Part shown: positions 26,889 to 36,319 of the stretch, piece after piece | Numbering within the stretch: position 1 is the stretch's first letter | Layout of the letters: each line of letters starts with the position of its first letter | Source: CAWIVH01 sp963839475 | GTDB taxonomy: Bacteria; Acidobacteriota; UBA6911 | Length of the DNA: 64,000 nt | Assembly (NCBI GenBank): GCA_963839475.1 | Contig: CAWIVH010000020.1 | Span: forward strand, 248,001 to 312,000 | Direction of reading: 5' to 3' | The notes under the pieces: generated by a model | The model's input: the letters and a program-made list of their open reading frames with translations, nothing else | What the model was told of the DNA's origin: nothing | Databases searched by the model: none | Translations under genes and position numbers: made by a program

Positions 26889-28361
26889 TTATTTTCCGAA
26901 ACAATAAAGCTGGTTCCGGGTGCGGATGAAAATCCTGTCCCCGGCGATCGCCGGCGTCGCAAACACCTCATCATCCAGCTTGTTGACGGAAAGCACCTCC
27001 CAGTCGCCCTTGGCTGCCACAACCGATGTAGTACCATCCTGGCTGAACGCCCATACCCTATCGCCGGCCCCGACAAGGGAGGCAAAATACTTGTCTATGG
27101 CCCCCTGCAATCTTCCCTGTTTGATGACATTGCCGGTTGCCGGATCAAACGAAGTGAAAATGCCGCCGTCGTTAACCATGAACAGTACGCCCCGATAAAG
27201 CAGCGTAGACGGAACCTGCGGCACGGGTCGCTGGTAGCGCCAGCGCACCGCGGTTGCCGTCATGTCCCCTTCCCCTCCCAGCTTGATGGCCAGTAAGCCA
27301 TTTTCCGATGCCATCTGCAGCCGGAATCCTTCCCATTCCCGTTCGTCGAGCCTGCCGTCGCGATTCAGGTCGAAAGCCTCAAAGCCGTACTTAGGCGAGA
27401 GCACCCGGTCCAGGGGTTCTTCACCGGAGATTTCCCCAGCCGAAATGAATCCATCGCCATCCTTGTCATATCTTTTCAATCCCTCGCTGAACGGAATGGT
27501 AACGACTTGCTTGCCGGGTTGGTTAAGGGGCCAACCCCATCCATTGATGTAGAGATAATCCCTATCATAGCTGGGCACGGATTTCATCTCGCAGGCCAGG
27601 CCTCGTACCCACCAGACACGCTTGCCGTCCTCCGAGGAATAAGCCGACAACTGGTAGGATTCTGGAACGAGGATCTGGAGCGGCCCCTTTGGCGGCTGAT
27701 ATAACATCGGCGTCGAGTATCCCGAAAATACATCGGGGCGTTCCGTCTTCCATCTCACTTTTCCCGTTTTCGCTTCCACAGCCAGGAGATAGGAGCCCAG
27801 ATCCTGATCGACCGGCAGAATGAGCATTCCGTTTGCGAGAATCGGTGATGCCCCGAATCCGTAGAACACATTGAAAGGGCCCAGCGGCAGGCTCCAAAGC
27901 TGCTTCCCGACGGCATCGAAAGCCGCAAGCCCGAATTCCTGAAAAAAAACATAGACGTTCGAGCCATCAGTCACCGGACTCGGAGAAGAAGGGCCGTTGA
28001 CATTCTGCAACCGCCCCGGTCGGGCGCGGGGAACTTCGCGCTGCCAAAGCAGCTTGCCCGAGGCGCGATCGAGGCAGAAAACGAGCAGCCTGTATTTGTC
28101 TTTTTCATTCGTGTGGGCAGTGAGGAAAACGCGCGTACCCGTAACTACCGGAGAGGAGTGGCCCGGCGGGACGTTGGTCTTCCAGATGAGATTGCGTTCT
28201 GGTCCGAACTCGATGGGCAAATTAATGGAGGAGGATATTCCTGTCCCGTTCGGTCCGCGGAAGCGCGACCACTCCTCCGCCTGCCCAGCCCGGAGAATCG
28301 AGCCGCCACCAAGGCTCAAAATGAGAAGCACGAACCATAACAGACGAGGCAGCTTGCGCAT
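26889..28361 (-). CDS. PQQ-like beta-propeller protein with EF-hand insert
   Basis: A 490-residue exported protein with a signal peptide (MRKLPRLLWFVLLILSLGGG). Propeller blades of the PQQ/quinoprotein type surround the opening 'WSRFRGPNGTGIS', e.g. 'LLVFCLDRASGKLLWQREVP' and 'YLLAVEAKTGKVRWKTERP'. In the middle a pair of EF-hand loops is inserted: 'YDKDGDGFISAGEI' and 'FDLNRDGRLDEREW'. Such proteins occur widely in Acidobacteriota and Planctomycetes next to catabolic genes; real PQQ binding is not shown. It lies 51 bases upstream of the GH4 gene on the same strand, so the two are probably co-transcribed. Confidence 0.85.
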   Translation of the reverse strand: MRKLPRLLWFVLLILSLGGGSILRAGQAEEWSRFRGPNGTGISSSINLPIEFGPERNLIWKTNVPPGHSSPVVTGTRVFLTAHTNEKDKYRLLVFCLDRASGKLLWQREVPRARPGRLQNVNGPSSPSPVTDGSNVYVFFQEFGLAAFDAVGKQLWSLPLGPFNVFYGFGASPILANGMLILPVDQDLGSYLLAVEAKTGKVRWKTERPDVFSGYSTPMLYQPPKGPLQILVPESYQLSAYSSEDGKRVWWVRGLACEMKSVPSYDRDYLYINGWGWPLNQPGKQVVTIPFSEGLKRYDKDGDGFISAGEISGEEPLDRVLSPKYGFEAFDLNRDGRLDEREWEGFRLQMASENGLLAIKLGGEGDMTATAVRWRYQRPVPQVPSTLLYRGVLFMVNDGGIFTSFDPATGNVIKQGRLQGAIDKYFASLVGAGDRVWAFSQDGTTSVVAAKGDWEVLSVNKLDDEVFATPAIAGDRIFIRTRNQLYCFGK

Positions 28362-28925
28362 AAACCCCCTCGGGATACCGCATCATGGAATGCAGGCTAT
28401 CGAATCCCCTTCCCCCGCATCGAGGTGGGAGGATATTCTGCCGAACTGCTAATCTACCACGATAACCGCAGCTGGAATCGAAATGTTGGCATGCAAATCA
28501 CTGTTCTGGCAATGCGGCCGGCAAAACGAAAAGGGCCATGCCTTCGACCGTTCAGGATCTCGCATTGCGGTGCCAGGCACCTATTCTCGGGAACGATAGA
28601 TTGGACGCTCCATAAATGCGGCCACGTTTGCAAAGCAGCCTGTAAGTTGAAGCTAAGGAGCGAGGAGGATATCGTGGTCAGAACATCATCGACGACGATG
28701 AATGGATGGAGTACCCGCGCGCCTCTCGGGCAACGTTGCCGTATGGATAAACAAGGGTGCAAGGATCGCGGTGTGAAAGTGCTGGGAAGGTCCGGCGCAG
28801 GATCGGCATTTGCGAAGAATATCGCCCCGTGCGGATGCCAGGATTTGAGGCTGAAACAAACTTTTAGTTTTCAGAAAATGGGTCTATCGGCCGAGATCGA
28901 AATCCATGCCGCGAATGCCTGGCCC
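28362..28925. other. Gene-free interval
   Basis: About 560 bases between the propeller gene and the PilZ gene. Frames are open on both strands but have Cys- and Arg-rich, unconvincing translations. I see no RNA gene, clear repeat or strong promoter. Confidence 0.4.
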
Positions 28926-30248
28926 TCATCGAATCTCAAAAGAACTGGCATTTTCAAAAAACGTCTGACCGGTTGCCGGGTCCATTGCCCGGCACTTTAA
29001 TTGGTAGGTACCGGCAGGCAGATCATCGGTAACCTTGAAAGCCTTGAGCGGCTCAAGGTTCAAATCGGAGCCGGGAGTCAGGATGAGTGATCCATCGGCG
29101 CCCATGGTGAACACCGATATCGGGCCTTTCCCCGGGACTTCCAGCCAAACCTTGAGCTCCAGGGTCGCGATTGCGGCTGTGGGGTTGGCAATTCTGAATT
29201 GAGCCAGCGAGACCGTGTCGCCATATGTGTAATTGTACTGGGGAAATTGCAGATTGATGTCGAGCATTGGCGCTTCGGCGGCAGATTTCGCCAAGGGCTT
29301 TCCAATAGAGGTGGACAAAGCGAAAGGTTTGATCTTTTCTTCAAGCACATCGCCTGTAACCGGATCCAGCATTCGAGCGCTGAATTCATATTTCCCCGCG
29401 GGCAAGTCATCGGCAACCGACATGAGCTGAACTGGTCCATATTCCTCGCTCACTCCCGGCGGAAGAACATAAAGCCCATCCGCACCCACATTCCCAACGG
29501 ATATTGGAGGAAGTCCCGGAGCCGCGAGCCAGGTTTTGATTTCGACGCTCCGGCTGTGCTGTGACGGGTTGGAAAGACGGTATTCACTGGCGGCAATCGT
29601 TTCGCCCGCCGCGTAACTATCTTTGCTCATCCGGATATTGAGGGCTGCACGCCCGGCAGTAGTGTTTTTTTCTGATGCGGTTTGGATAGCCGCGCGCAGC
29701 CAGGTATCTCCGTCTTGTTCATCATCTTCGAGTTTTTGGTCTTGGGATTGTGAGTCGGAATAGCCCAGAAGCTGTTCGACTTCTTTGGTGGACACCCCCG
29801 CCCCCCCTGTCGAGGAGGCGACAGTCTGTTCTATCCTGACGCCGGATGACGGCCTGGGTGCGCCCCGGACGAATTCGCCCGGACTCGCCCAGGAAACCTG
29901 CTGCATAAACGCCCAGAACAGGAGCAGAGAAGCGGCAATTTTGAAGAGGAAACTCGCCTTGGGCTCAATCAGGCGCAACCCCATCTTGTAGAGCCCGGTC
30001 TCTTCGTCACGGCGGACCCATTGAACCGTGGCGCTGGATAGGAACCTGTTATCGCTGGCTACCGTGAGGACCGTTCCCGGGCCTGCGACATCCCGGTCCA
30101 GCAAAACGCCCATGCCTTTCCGGCTGAAGTCCATACTTTTGCCGGAAATGCTAAAAGGCAATCCCTCGCGATCGGTGCCCGTCAGTAAAACCTGCACATT
30201 GAGGTTTGCCCTGACATTTTTTCTCATGTTCCTGAGTTGTGTCGACAT
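28926..30248 (-). CDS. PilZ domain - transmembrane - tandem beta-domain protein
   Basis: A 440-residue protein of unusual layout. Residues 1-97 form a PilZ domain with both c-di-GMP motifs: RKNVR (9-13, RxxxR) and DFSRKG (40-45, DxSxxG). A hydrophobic segment at about 100-121 ('FLFKIAASLLLFWAFMQQVSWA') follows. A low-complexity acidic linker leads to two homologous beta-sandwich repeats, about 203-310 and 330-440, each with 'VGADGLYVLPPG'/'MGADGSLILTPG' and 'DDLPAGKYEFSARMLDP'/'DDLPAGTYQLKCRAMDP'. I infer that c-di-GMP bound inside the cell changes an extracytoplasmic module. It lies 85 bases downstream of the FnIII/LamG gene on the same strand, so they are likely one unit. Confidence 0.88.
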   Translation of the reverse strand: MSTQLRNMRKNVRANLNVQVLLTGTDREGLPFSISGKSMDFSRKGMGVLLDRDVAGPGTVLTVASDNRFLSSATVQWVRRDEETGLYKMGLRLIEPKASFLFKIAASLLLFWAFMQQVSWASPGEFVRGAPRPSSGVRIEQTVASSTGGAGVSTKEVEQLLGYSDSQSQDQKLEDDEQDGDTWLRAAIQTASEKNTTAGRAALNIRMSKDSYAAGETIAASEYRLSNPSQHSRSVEIKTWLAAPGLPPISVGNVGADGLYVLPPGVSEEYGPVQLMSVADDLPAGKYEFSARMLDPVTGDVLEEKIKPFALSTSIGKPLAKSAAEAPMLDINLQFPQYNYTYGDTVSLAQFRIANPTAAIATLELKVWLEVPGKGPISVFTMGADGSLILTPGSDLNLEPLKAFKVTDDLPAGTYQLKCRAMDPATGQTFFENASSFEIR

Positions 30249-30332
30249 GGTGCCCTCATTCCTGCTGGATTCGATCTTTCACGAATCTTATGAGTCAGAT
30301 TCCCAAGGATCGTTTGACGTCCTCATGAAAAA

Positions 30333-32480
30333 TTACCGGGCGCTTGTCGGGACAGTCATCAAAGCCTGGATCTCGGTCAGGCTGAGCGCGCGGCTGTAAA
30401 CGACCACTTCATCTATGATTCCCTTGAAATATTCCGTGCCGCCGACTCCCCTCCCAATCTCAAATGCCGTCGGAGAGGCAGCTATGGGTAATATTGTTGA
30501 TGTACTCACTTGCTTTCCGTCAATATACAGAACGTGCGTCTGACCATCGTAAGTGTACGCATAGTGATGCCAGGCTTTCGTGCTTGGCTGAACGCCTGCC
30601 ACCAGCCACAGGTTCCCATATTGCCTCACTCCTGCTTGAGAATCTTTGTAGCCAGGTTGAATGGAGGCCTGTTGAGTGCTGTTGGCGATAGTGACGGCGG
30701 ATTGTGTCGAAGTAATTTTGGCCGTCGTGTAAGCCCAATAAGCGATGGTTTTGGGCGTATCCGTGTTGGGCAAACCATTACTTGACGCGTTGAGGAAGCT
30801 ATTGTTCCCATTGAAGGAAAGCGCGCGTCCATATTTCCCGCTCGTGGTCCAGTTGCAGTTTTTCAGGGTGGCAGTTCGCGAGTTGCCGGAAGCATCAGCG
30901 GCTGTTGTGCCTGCTCCCTCGTCGAAACCATACGCTGCAACAAGCCCCGTCGTGATGTCAGGAGTGTTGGTGGTCTTAAATGTATTGTCAGCCGAAGTTG
31001 CCAGGTTGCCCGAGGAATCCTTTGATTTTACCCGGAAATGGTAGGTCGTATTCGCTGTCAGGCCGCTGAGCGACTGAATATGCGACTGTGTGAGGGAGGC
31101 GTTCAAGGCGCTTGCCGATCCATACGAAGTCGACGTCCCATATTCCACCTGGGTATCGGAAGCCTCGTCTGTAGTCCACCCGATCGTCGCCGCCGTATTT
31201 TTTATGGAAGAGCTGGTAATCGAACTAATCACGGGCGGTTTGATGTCGTAGTTGACGGTCAGGGAGGCCCTGCCGGTATTGCCCGCGGCGTCCTTCGCCG
31301 TAACCGTAATGGTATTTGTTCCATTCGCAAGCGTGATCCCGGAAACGGACCATGAGCTCGTCCCGGTAGCCGTCCCGCTGCCGCCACCGCTGTTGGTCCA
31401 GGTCACTTGCGTAACTCCGACATTGTCGGACGCTGTGCCGCTCAGGCTCAGGGACGCCGAGGTGGAAGTGTAGGTCGTCGCTGAGGTAGGAGACGTTATG
31501 GTGATGGTCGGCGCCGTCGTGTCCGAGGAGTAGGTGACAACCAGAGTGTCACTCCCCGTGAGTCCCGCGGCGTCCTTGGCCGTAACCGTGATGGTATTCG
31601 AACCACTGGCCAACGTAATCCCGGAAATGGACCATGCGCTCGTCCCTGTGGCCGTCCCGCTGCCGCCACCGCTGTTGGTCCAGGTCACTTGCGTAACTCC
31701 GACATTGTCGGACGCTGTGCCGCTCAGGCTCAGGGACGCCGAGGTGGAAGTGTAGGTCGACGCCGAAGTGGGAGATGCAATCGTGACAGTAGGCGCCGTC
31801 GGGTCCGTAGTTGGGGAAAAGGTAACAACAATAGCAGCGCTGCTGGTCAGACCTGAAGTATTTTGGGCCGTAACAGTTATGGTATTGCTGCCGCTGCTCA
31901 ATGGAATTCCCGACACAGACCACGCTGTCGTCCCGGTTGCAGTTCCGCTGCCGCCACCGCTGCTGGTCCAGGTAACCTGGGTAACTCCGACATTGTCGGA
32001 CGCTGTGCCGCCGATGCTCAAGGTCGCAGAACTGCTGGTGAAGGTCCCCGACGACGTGGGCGAAGTAATCGTAACAGTCGGGGTGGTTGCATTCGATGTA
32101 ACGGTGTATACAACCTCGTTGGAGTAGCCGCTCTCCTGCCCGCTGGCGTTGTAGGCGGTTACAGCAAAGTAGTAGGTTCCTGCCGCCAGTCCCGTAACGG
32201 TATAACTGGTTTGCAGCCCGGCATTGATCGGTGCACCATACTGTCTCGTGGCGGTTCCATAATAAATCTTGTACCCGGTGACACTCGCATCGGTACTGGC
32301 ATCCCACGCAAGCTTTACTTCGCCCGCGAAAGCCGCATTCGGAAACGCGGAAACGGCGGTTAGGATTATCAGCATCGCGAAGAAGCAGGAAATGATTGAT
32401 GGAGTCTTGATGATGGAATCCAATGGGGTGCCTTCACCCGGAATGCGCACAACAGCTGTTGAAGCATTTTGGTATCTCAT
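30333..32480 (-). CDS. Secreted FnIII / Ig-like repeat / LamG surface protein
   Basis: About 715 residues. A hydrophobic leader (IISCFFAMLIILTAVSAFPNAAFA) precedes an FnIII domain ('VKLAWDASTDASVTGYKIYYG'), three Ig-like repeats of about 94 residues each ending in an 'ITVTAKDAAG' type strand, a second FnIII domain of the 'NTAATIGWTTDEASDTQVEYG' type, and a C-terminal LamG/ConA-like domain ('LVAAYGFDEGAGTTAADASG', 'IDEVVVYSRALSLTEIQAL'). The ATG at 32480 is chosen because the frame further up reads poorly; the true start may be closer to the leader. Adhesion to cells or polysaccharide is inferred. The Ig repeats are nearly identical at DNA level. Confidence 0.82.
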   Translation of the reverse strand: MRYQNASTAVVRIPGEGTPLDSIIKTPSIISCFFAMLIILTAVSAFPNAAFAGEVKLAWDASTDASVTGYKIYYGTATRQYGAPINAGLQTSYTVTGLAAGTYYFAVTAYNASGQESGYSNEVVYTVTSNATTPTVTITSPTSSGTFTSSSATLSIGGTASDNVGVTQVTWTSSGGGSGTATGTTAWSVSGIPLSSGSNTITVTAQNTSGLTSSAAIVVTFSPTTDPTAPTVTIASPTSASTYTSTSASLSLSGTASDNVGVTQVTWTNSGGGSGTATGTSAWSISGITLASGSNTITVTAKDAAGLTGSDTLVVTYSSDTTAPTITITSPTSATTYTSTSASLSLSGTASDNVGVTQVTWTNSGGGSGTATGTSSWSVSGITLANGTNTITVTAKDAAGNTGRASLTVNYDIKPPVISSITSSSIKNTAATIGWTTDEASDTQVEYGTSTSYGSASALNASLTQSHIQSLSGLTANTTYHFRVKSKDSSGNLATSADNTFKTTNTPDITTGLVAAYGFDEGAGTTAADASGNSRTATLKNCNWTTSGKYGRALSFNGNNSFLNASSNGLPNTDTPKTIAYWAYTTAKITSTQSAVTIANSTQQASIQPGYKDSQAGVRQYGNLWLVAGVQPSTKAWHHYAYTYDGQTHVLYIDGKQVSTSTILPIAASPTAFEIGRGVGGTEYFKGIIDEVVVYSRALSLTEIQALMTVPTSAR
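31252..32090 (-). repeat. 282-bp tandem repeat, three copies (Ig-like modules)
   Basis: Three units of about 282 bp encode the Ig-like modules of the surface protein. Copies one and two (about 31252-31533 and 31534-31815) share a run of more than 100 identical bases, e.g. the stretch beginning CCGCTGCCGCCACCGCTG in both. The third copy is more diverged. Such identity across a coding repeat points to recent duplication or gene conversion. Confidence 0.85.
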
Positions 32481-32555
32481 ATCTGGTCCATCGATCCTGG
32501 GAATGAAATCCCCAAAAACTTTGATCAGCCCGCCTAATTCGAAAGGCTCAAACAT

Positions 32556-33222
32556 TCAGGCAACCGGTTTCTGCAACTTCAAAGAAATATTCGTCCTTCA
32601 GCGGCAGGTTGTAAGTGTCTAAAATCACCAATTCTTGTATTTCCGCACAACCTGTGAGCCGGGTCCGAAAAACAACCCTCGTCCGATATCATTTGCAAGC
32701 ACACGAAGCCGCTATTACTGCCAGGCTATTACGGGAGGCTAACACCCTATCGTTATTGTGAACAATAGCACTGTGGTAGGGGTTATGGCGTGGCACATGG
32801 GTGCCGAATCTGCTTTAGTTTGAGTTATTTGTCGGAATTCTTTACACTTTTTTGAGTAGGCCTTAATCTGCTGTCACGGGTCCTAGAAATACGCCGAGAA
32901 GAATAGCTTGATGGAGCGGTGATACTAAGGAATCCAGGGATCGTCGATTTGTACGATCCGGGTATTGACGATGGATCGGCTCCCTGAACCCTTGTCTCGG
33001 CAGGGGTTCAATTTCCATCTTTGCGGGTGTGCAGAATTCCGGGACTCGTTGGGAAATGATTTTTACGGGCCATCTTTCGGGAATGGCAAAGGAGAAAAAT
33101 ATTGGATCTTGGAAACCCTATAAGAGATTGTGAGGCTGGGATTTACACCTATTCCGTCGGTTTGCGTCCGATGCGAAATGTCAAAAAAAGGGGGTGCAAT
33201 CCCAGCCTCGCAAAGCCTTACC
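32556..33222. other. Intergenic region, about 670 bases
   Basis: No gene seen. The upstream half should hold the promoter of the FnIII/LamG gene. Around 32751-32790 a nested palindrome occurs (TATTGT-GA-ACAATA inside weaker arms AACACCCTA and TAGGGGTT). At 33131-33212 there is an imperfect inverted repeat next to the stop of the upstream gene. Confidence 0.5.
33131..33212 (-). terminator. Imperfect long-arm hairpin downstream of 858-residue-class gene
   Basis: GTGAGGCTGGGATTTACACC on the left arm pairs with GGTGCAATCCCAGCCTCGC on the right, about 17 of 19 positions, across a loop of roughly 45 bases that holds an A/T run (AAAAAAA on the plus strand, TTTTTTT on minus). It lies just past the stop at 33223 on the transcribed minus strand. 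It is a likely 3' end structure. Confidence 0.5.
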
Positions 33223-35790
33223 TTATTGTGCCGGCAACGGTGGAGCGTAAATAAGAGAGTAATTGGTGCCGCTGAGCACGCTTAAGCTGTAATTTCCCGA
33301 AGCATCGGTTTGAGCTGAATTCCCGAACTGGACGCTGGGTGCCCCTGTGATCGACTGAGAGAACGCCGAAACCGAGGCCCCGTTGACAGGCTTCCCGCCG
33401 CTGTCCGTGACCCGGCCAGAAATCGTGAATCGGCCCGGCAACGTTGGCACCGTGAAATCGTAACCGCTTGTATCCCCGTTCAAAGTAAGGGTGTTAGGCG
33501 AAACAGGAAAGGTTATAAAGCCCAGAATGTTCGTCCCCTGTAGCAGCGCCATCGATACGTTGACGCCGTAGGTAAGACTTTTCGGCAGCACCGCCTGATA
33601 TTGCGATGAGATCAAATCGACTTGAGAAACGCTGCCAACCGATCCGTTGGGCACGGCTGCCCTGACACTTACCCCGATGGCGGGAACGGTGGTGCCACGG
33701 ACCGTGCCGCTGAGCTTGGCAGTCGCCGGAACCGTGAAAGCCGGAAGGGTCGTATTTGCGTTGACCGACGCCGTACCGAGATTGAATAATCCGAGAGATT
33801 GGGATGATAGCCCGGTGCTTGTAATACCCGAAATGGATGCCGTAATCCCTGCTGTATAGTTGCCGGCCGGAATGACACCCGTATAATTGCCGTTTAATGA
33901 CAAGCTATACGAGGCGTCTATGCTGCGGTCCGCCGTGACGAACTCAATCCCCAGGCCGCTTGGCGTCCCAAGGTTGATGAGCCCGTTCACAACACCCGAA
34001 ATCGTATACAGTGGGACGGCCGGCAGGACTATATCGCGCGTCGTATCGGCGGAAACCTGGACCGTACCAGAAACCACGGAAGTGACATACACGTTCTGGG
34101 TGGCAGGAACCCCGGTGGGAGTAAAGGAAACCGAGAGGCTGTAGGTTCCTGCTGGGAGGACGACGATATACCTTCCCTGTGGGTTGACCGTTCCGGGATA
34201 GGTGCTCTGTCCGGATGTGGCCAATACAGCCACTCCTGTGCCCGGTCCGCTGATTGTTCCTGTCAACCGGAAACCGGAGGGGAGCACCTCATTGAGCGTT
34301 ATGTCGCTGGTCGCCGTCACCCCCGTCTCGGTCTTGCTGAGAAGTGCCGCGGTGGATCCCGTCGAATCCCCGCCCTTCGCTCCTGAAACAACCGGCAAGG
34401 TGGTAAACGAGAGCGGTGGGTTGTTCATCCGGAGGGTCATGGCGGCCACCGGGGTGTCCGAGGTGACCGCAACCGAACCCCTGACTCCTCTGACGTTGAA
34501 TATCTCGCTGACAAAAATCGCAAGTTGACTCGTAATCGTCTTCGTCTGATCAGTCCCCACCTGCGTACCGGTGATATCGAACCGCCTAAAGGTCAAATTG
34601 GCGGTGCCGGTCGGACAGAAGAAAGCCACCCCCGTGTCGAAATTGCCCGTGATGTCAACGGGTAGCGTGAACGATGTCATCAGAGCCGAGTCGGTAACGC
34701 CGGTTTCGGTCTGAAAGACACCGCCGCTGAGAACTGTAAACACCCCGGAGGCGCCGACAGGCACGTTGGAGGTAATCTTTGCTGCGCCCGTGGCTGTCGA
34801 TGAAGGGGCCCCGTCTGTCTGCAGGAAAACAGAACCGCCGGGCGCAAGATTGGTGATCGTAAAGTTGCTGCCGTTCCCCCGACCCGGTATGTTGACGCTG
34901 AGGGGACCGCCGCCAGTCTTGGTTAGTTCCACGCTGACATTTGCGGGGCTGGAAGAGATGTTGAATATCAGGAGAGATGTCTTGTAGCCGCCTCCATCGG
35001 CCACCTGCGCGAGGTTGAAGGACGTTTTCGTCAACGACGTGGGAACCACCGGAAGCGAGGTGAACGAAAGCGTCAACGGTGATGGATTGTAATACTGCCT
35101 CAGCACCATCGCCGCAATCGGAGTGGAAGATTGTACGAGAAGCGTTCCCTGGAAAGACCCTAAGGTCGGGAAGAACTCCGAAACGAACCTGGCGATATGT
35201 TTTTCGCTTCCGAGCTTCGGCAGCAGCGGGACCGGCGCACCGACCGTCTGGCCGTTTGTATCGCGCAAAGTCAAGGTAATCGTCGCGTCTTCACCGTCCG
35301 GATTATAGAGTGCGAGGCCGGTATTAAAAAAGCCGGTCGTATCCACTGGAAGCACAAAGGTTTTTTGCGGCTCAGAGCTGCCGACCCCGGTTTCCGTCTG
35401 GTAGTTGCCTTTGGCATCGTAGATCGAAAAAATGGCCGAGACTCCGATGCTGGCGCTCGAGGTAACGGTAGCGGCGCCCACCACAACCCGTCCCAAGCCG
35501 TCCGTCTGAAGCAGCTTGCTAGCTCCCGCGGGCAGGTCGAAGCTGAAATTGCTGCCGGTCCCATAACCGGTAAATGTCATGGGCATGGCATTACCATCAT
35601 TGTCTGTCAAATCCAGATCGGCGCCGACGGGATTGTTCGTGTTGTTGAACAACACAAAAGTGGTCCTGTAAATGCCGGAGCCAGAATCCCCATTTGCTAC
35701 TTGGGGCAGGTAGTAGACATTTTGAGCGGCGGCAATCCTGACAAAAAAAACAGACATGAAGAGAGCAGTTGCGCAAAATCGGTTTTGCAT
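33223..35790 (-). CDS. Exported protein of duplicated beta-repeats with C-terminal CarboxypepD-reg-like domain
   Basis: About 855 residues. The start at 35790 (MQNRFCATALFMSV) is favoured over the ATG three codons upstream because GAGGA is better spaced. A signal peptide ends at AAAQ. Two homologous blocks of about 220 residues follow, each with 'QVANG.....TTFVLFNN' or 'QVADGGGYKTSLLIFN' openings, 'GSNFSFDLPAG'/'GSNFTITNLAPG', a 'FVSEFF'/'FVSEIF' stretch and 'LSFTSLPVVP' or 'LSFTTLPVVS' closings. After a Ser/Thr-rich middle the C-terminus reads 'TISGRVTDSGGKPVNGASVSAF', a carboxypeptidase-regulatory-like fold. No catalytic residues seen. A surface or matrix protein is inferred; this type is common in Acidobacteriota. 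Confidence 0.78.
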   Translation of the reverse strand: MQNRFCATALFMSVFFVRIAAAQNVYYLPQVANGDSGSGIYRTTFVLFNNTNNPVGADLDLTDNDGNAMPMTFTGYGTGSNFSFDLPAGASKLLQTDGLGRVVVGAATVTSSASIGVSAIFSIYDAKGNYQTETGVGSSEPQKTFVLPVDTTGFFNTGLALYNPDGEDATITLTLRDTNGQTVGAPVPLLPKLGSEKHIARFVSEFFPTLGSFQGTLLVQSSTPIAAMVLRQYYNPSPLTLSFTSLPVVPTSLTKTSFNLAQVADGGGYKTSLLIFNISSSPANVSVELTKTGGGPLSVNIPGRGNGSNFTITNLAPGGSVFLQTDGAPSSTATGAAKITSNVPVGASGVFTVLSGGVFQTETGVTDSALMTSFTLPVDITGNFDTGVAFFCPTGTANLTFRRFDITGTQVGTDQTKTITSQLAIFVSEIFNVRGVRGSVAVTSDTPVAAMTLRMNNPPLSFTTLPVVSGAKGGDSTGSTAALLSKTETGVTATSDITLNEVLPSGFRLTGTISGPGTGVAVLATSGQSTYPGTVNPQGRYIVVLPAGTYSLSVSFTPTGVPATQNVYVTSVVSGTVQVSADTTRDIVLPAVPLYTISGVVNGLINLGTPSGLGIEFVTADRSIDASYSLSLNGNYTGVIPAGNYTAGITASISGITSTGLSSQSLGLFNLGTASVNANTTLPAFTVPATAKLSGTVRGTTVPAIGVSVRAAVPNGSVGSVSQVDLISSQYQAVLPKSLTYGVNVSMALLQGTNILGFITFPVSPNTLTLNGDTSGYDFTVPTLPGRFTISGRVTDSGGKPVNGASVSAFSQSITGAPSVQFGNSAQTDASGNYSLSVLSGTNYSLIYAPPLPAQ

Positions 35791-35799
35791 GGAAGTCAT

Positions 35800-36319
35800 C
35801 CTCGAAATGAATCACCCGAAATTTGAAGTCGATCGACAATCCAGCCAAATGGTCACAAATACTCGACCCATGGCGGATACAACCTTAGAGCGGCAAATAA
35901 AGCTGCATACCCTTCATCTGCAACAGGTCCATAATTCCTAAGATTTTAAAGGCTTAAGGACATGATTTCTGAGAGAATGGACAATATTTAATATGATATC
36001 GCGATATCTCCCTGAAAACATGCAGCTTCAAAAGACATGATCCAAGCCAAATCCTCGATCGGCACGATTCTATTTCCAACCAAACCGGCATTTATTGCAA
36101 GCGAATTATTATAAAACGCTAAGCTTAGTACTTGTGTTCGTAAATACGATAACGTTATCGTATTTACGAACACGAGTACTTAGTAGAGAAGGAATGCCAC
36201 GGCCGGGCTGTCAAATCTGGAAATCTGGAGGTCCTCGCAGAGACCGGCGATGAACCAATTTTCGTTGGACAATATCCCGGCGAGAGCTTAGGATTTTCTC
36301 TCTTTGAGGCCTTCTGACC
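35800..36319. other. Divergent intergenic region, about 520 bases, with 54-bp palindrome
   Basis: No gene. It separates the divergent surface-protein gene (minus) and the M64 peptidase gene (plus), so it must hold both promoters. The only strong element is the palindrome at 36127-36180, listed separately. The flanks are A/T-rich. Confidence 0.6.
36127..36180. repeat. 54-bp near-perfect palindrome without loop
   Basis: The two 27-base halves (36127-36153 and 36154-36180) are reverse complements with one mismatch (AGTACTTGTG against CACGAGTACT). The centre is AACGTT. It sits about 140 bases before the M64 peptidase start, in the divergent intergenic region. With no loop it would form a cruciform in DNA or a long hairpin in RNA. 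It could be a dimer- or tetramer-binding operator for the divergent genes, or a recombination/replication structure. Confidence 0.9.

Noticed and set aside
28425..29000. A 191-codon plus-strand frame
   Set aside because: Cys- and Lys-rich translation, no ribosome site, and it overlaps the 3' end of the PilZ gene.
31252..32090. Regular repeats resembling an array
   Set aside because: The period is 282 bp, without spacers, and the repeats encode Ig-like modules; not a CRISPR.
33131..33212. GGACGCAAA on the minus strand near a PilZ-linked region, as in c-di-GMP riboswitches
   Set aside because: The other conserved parts of the GEMM aptamer are absent and the site is downstream, not upstream, of a gene.
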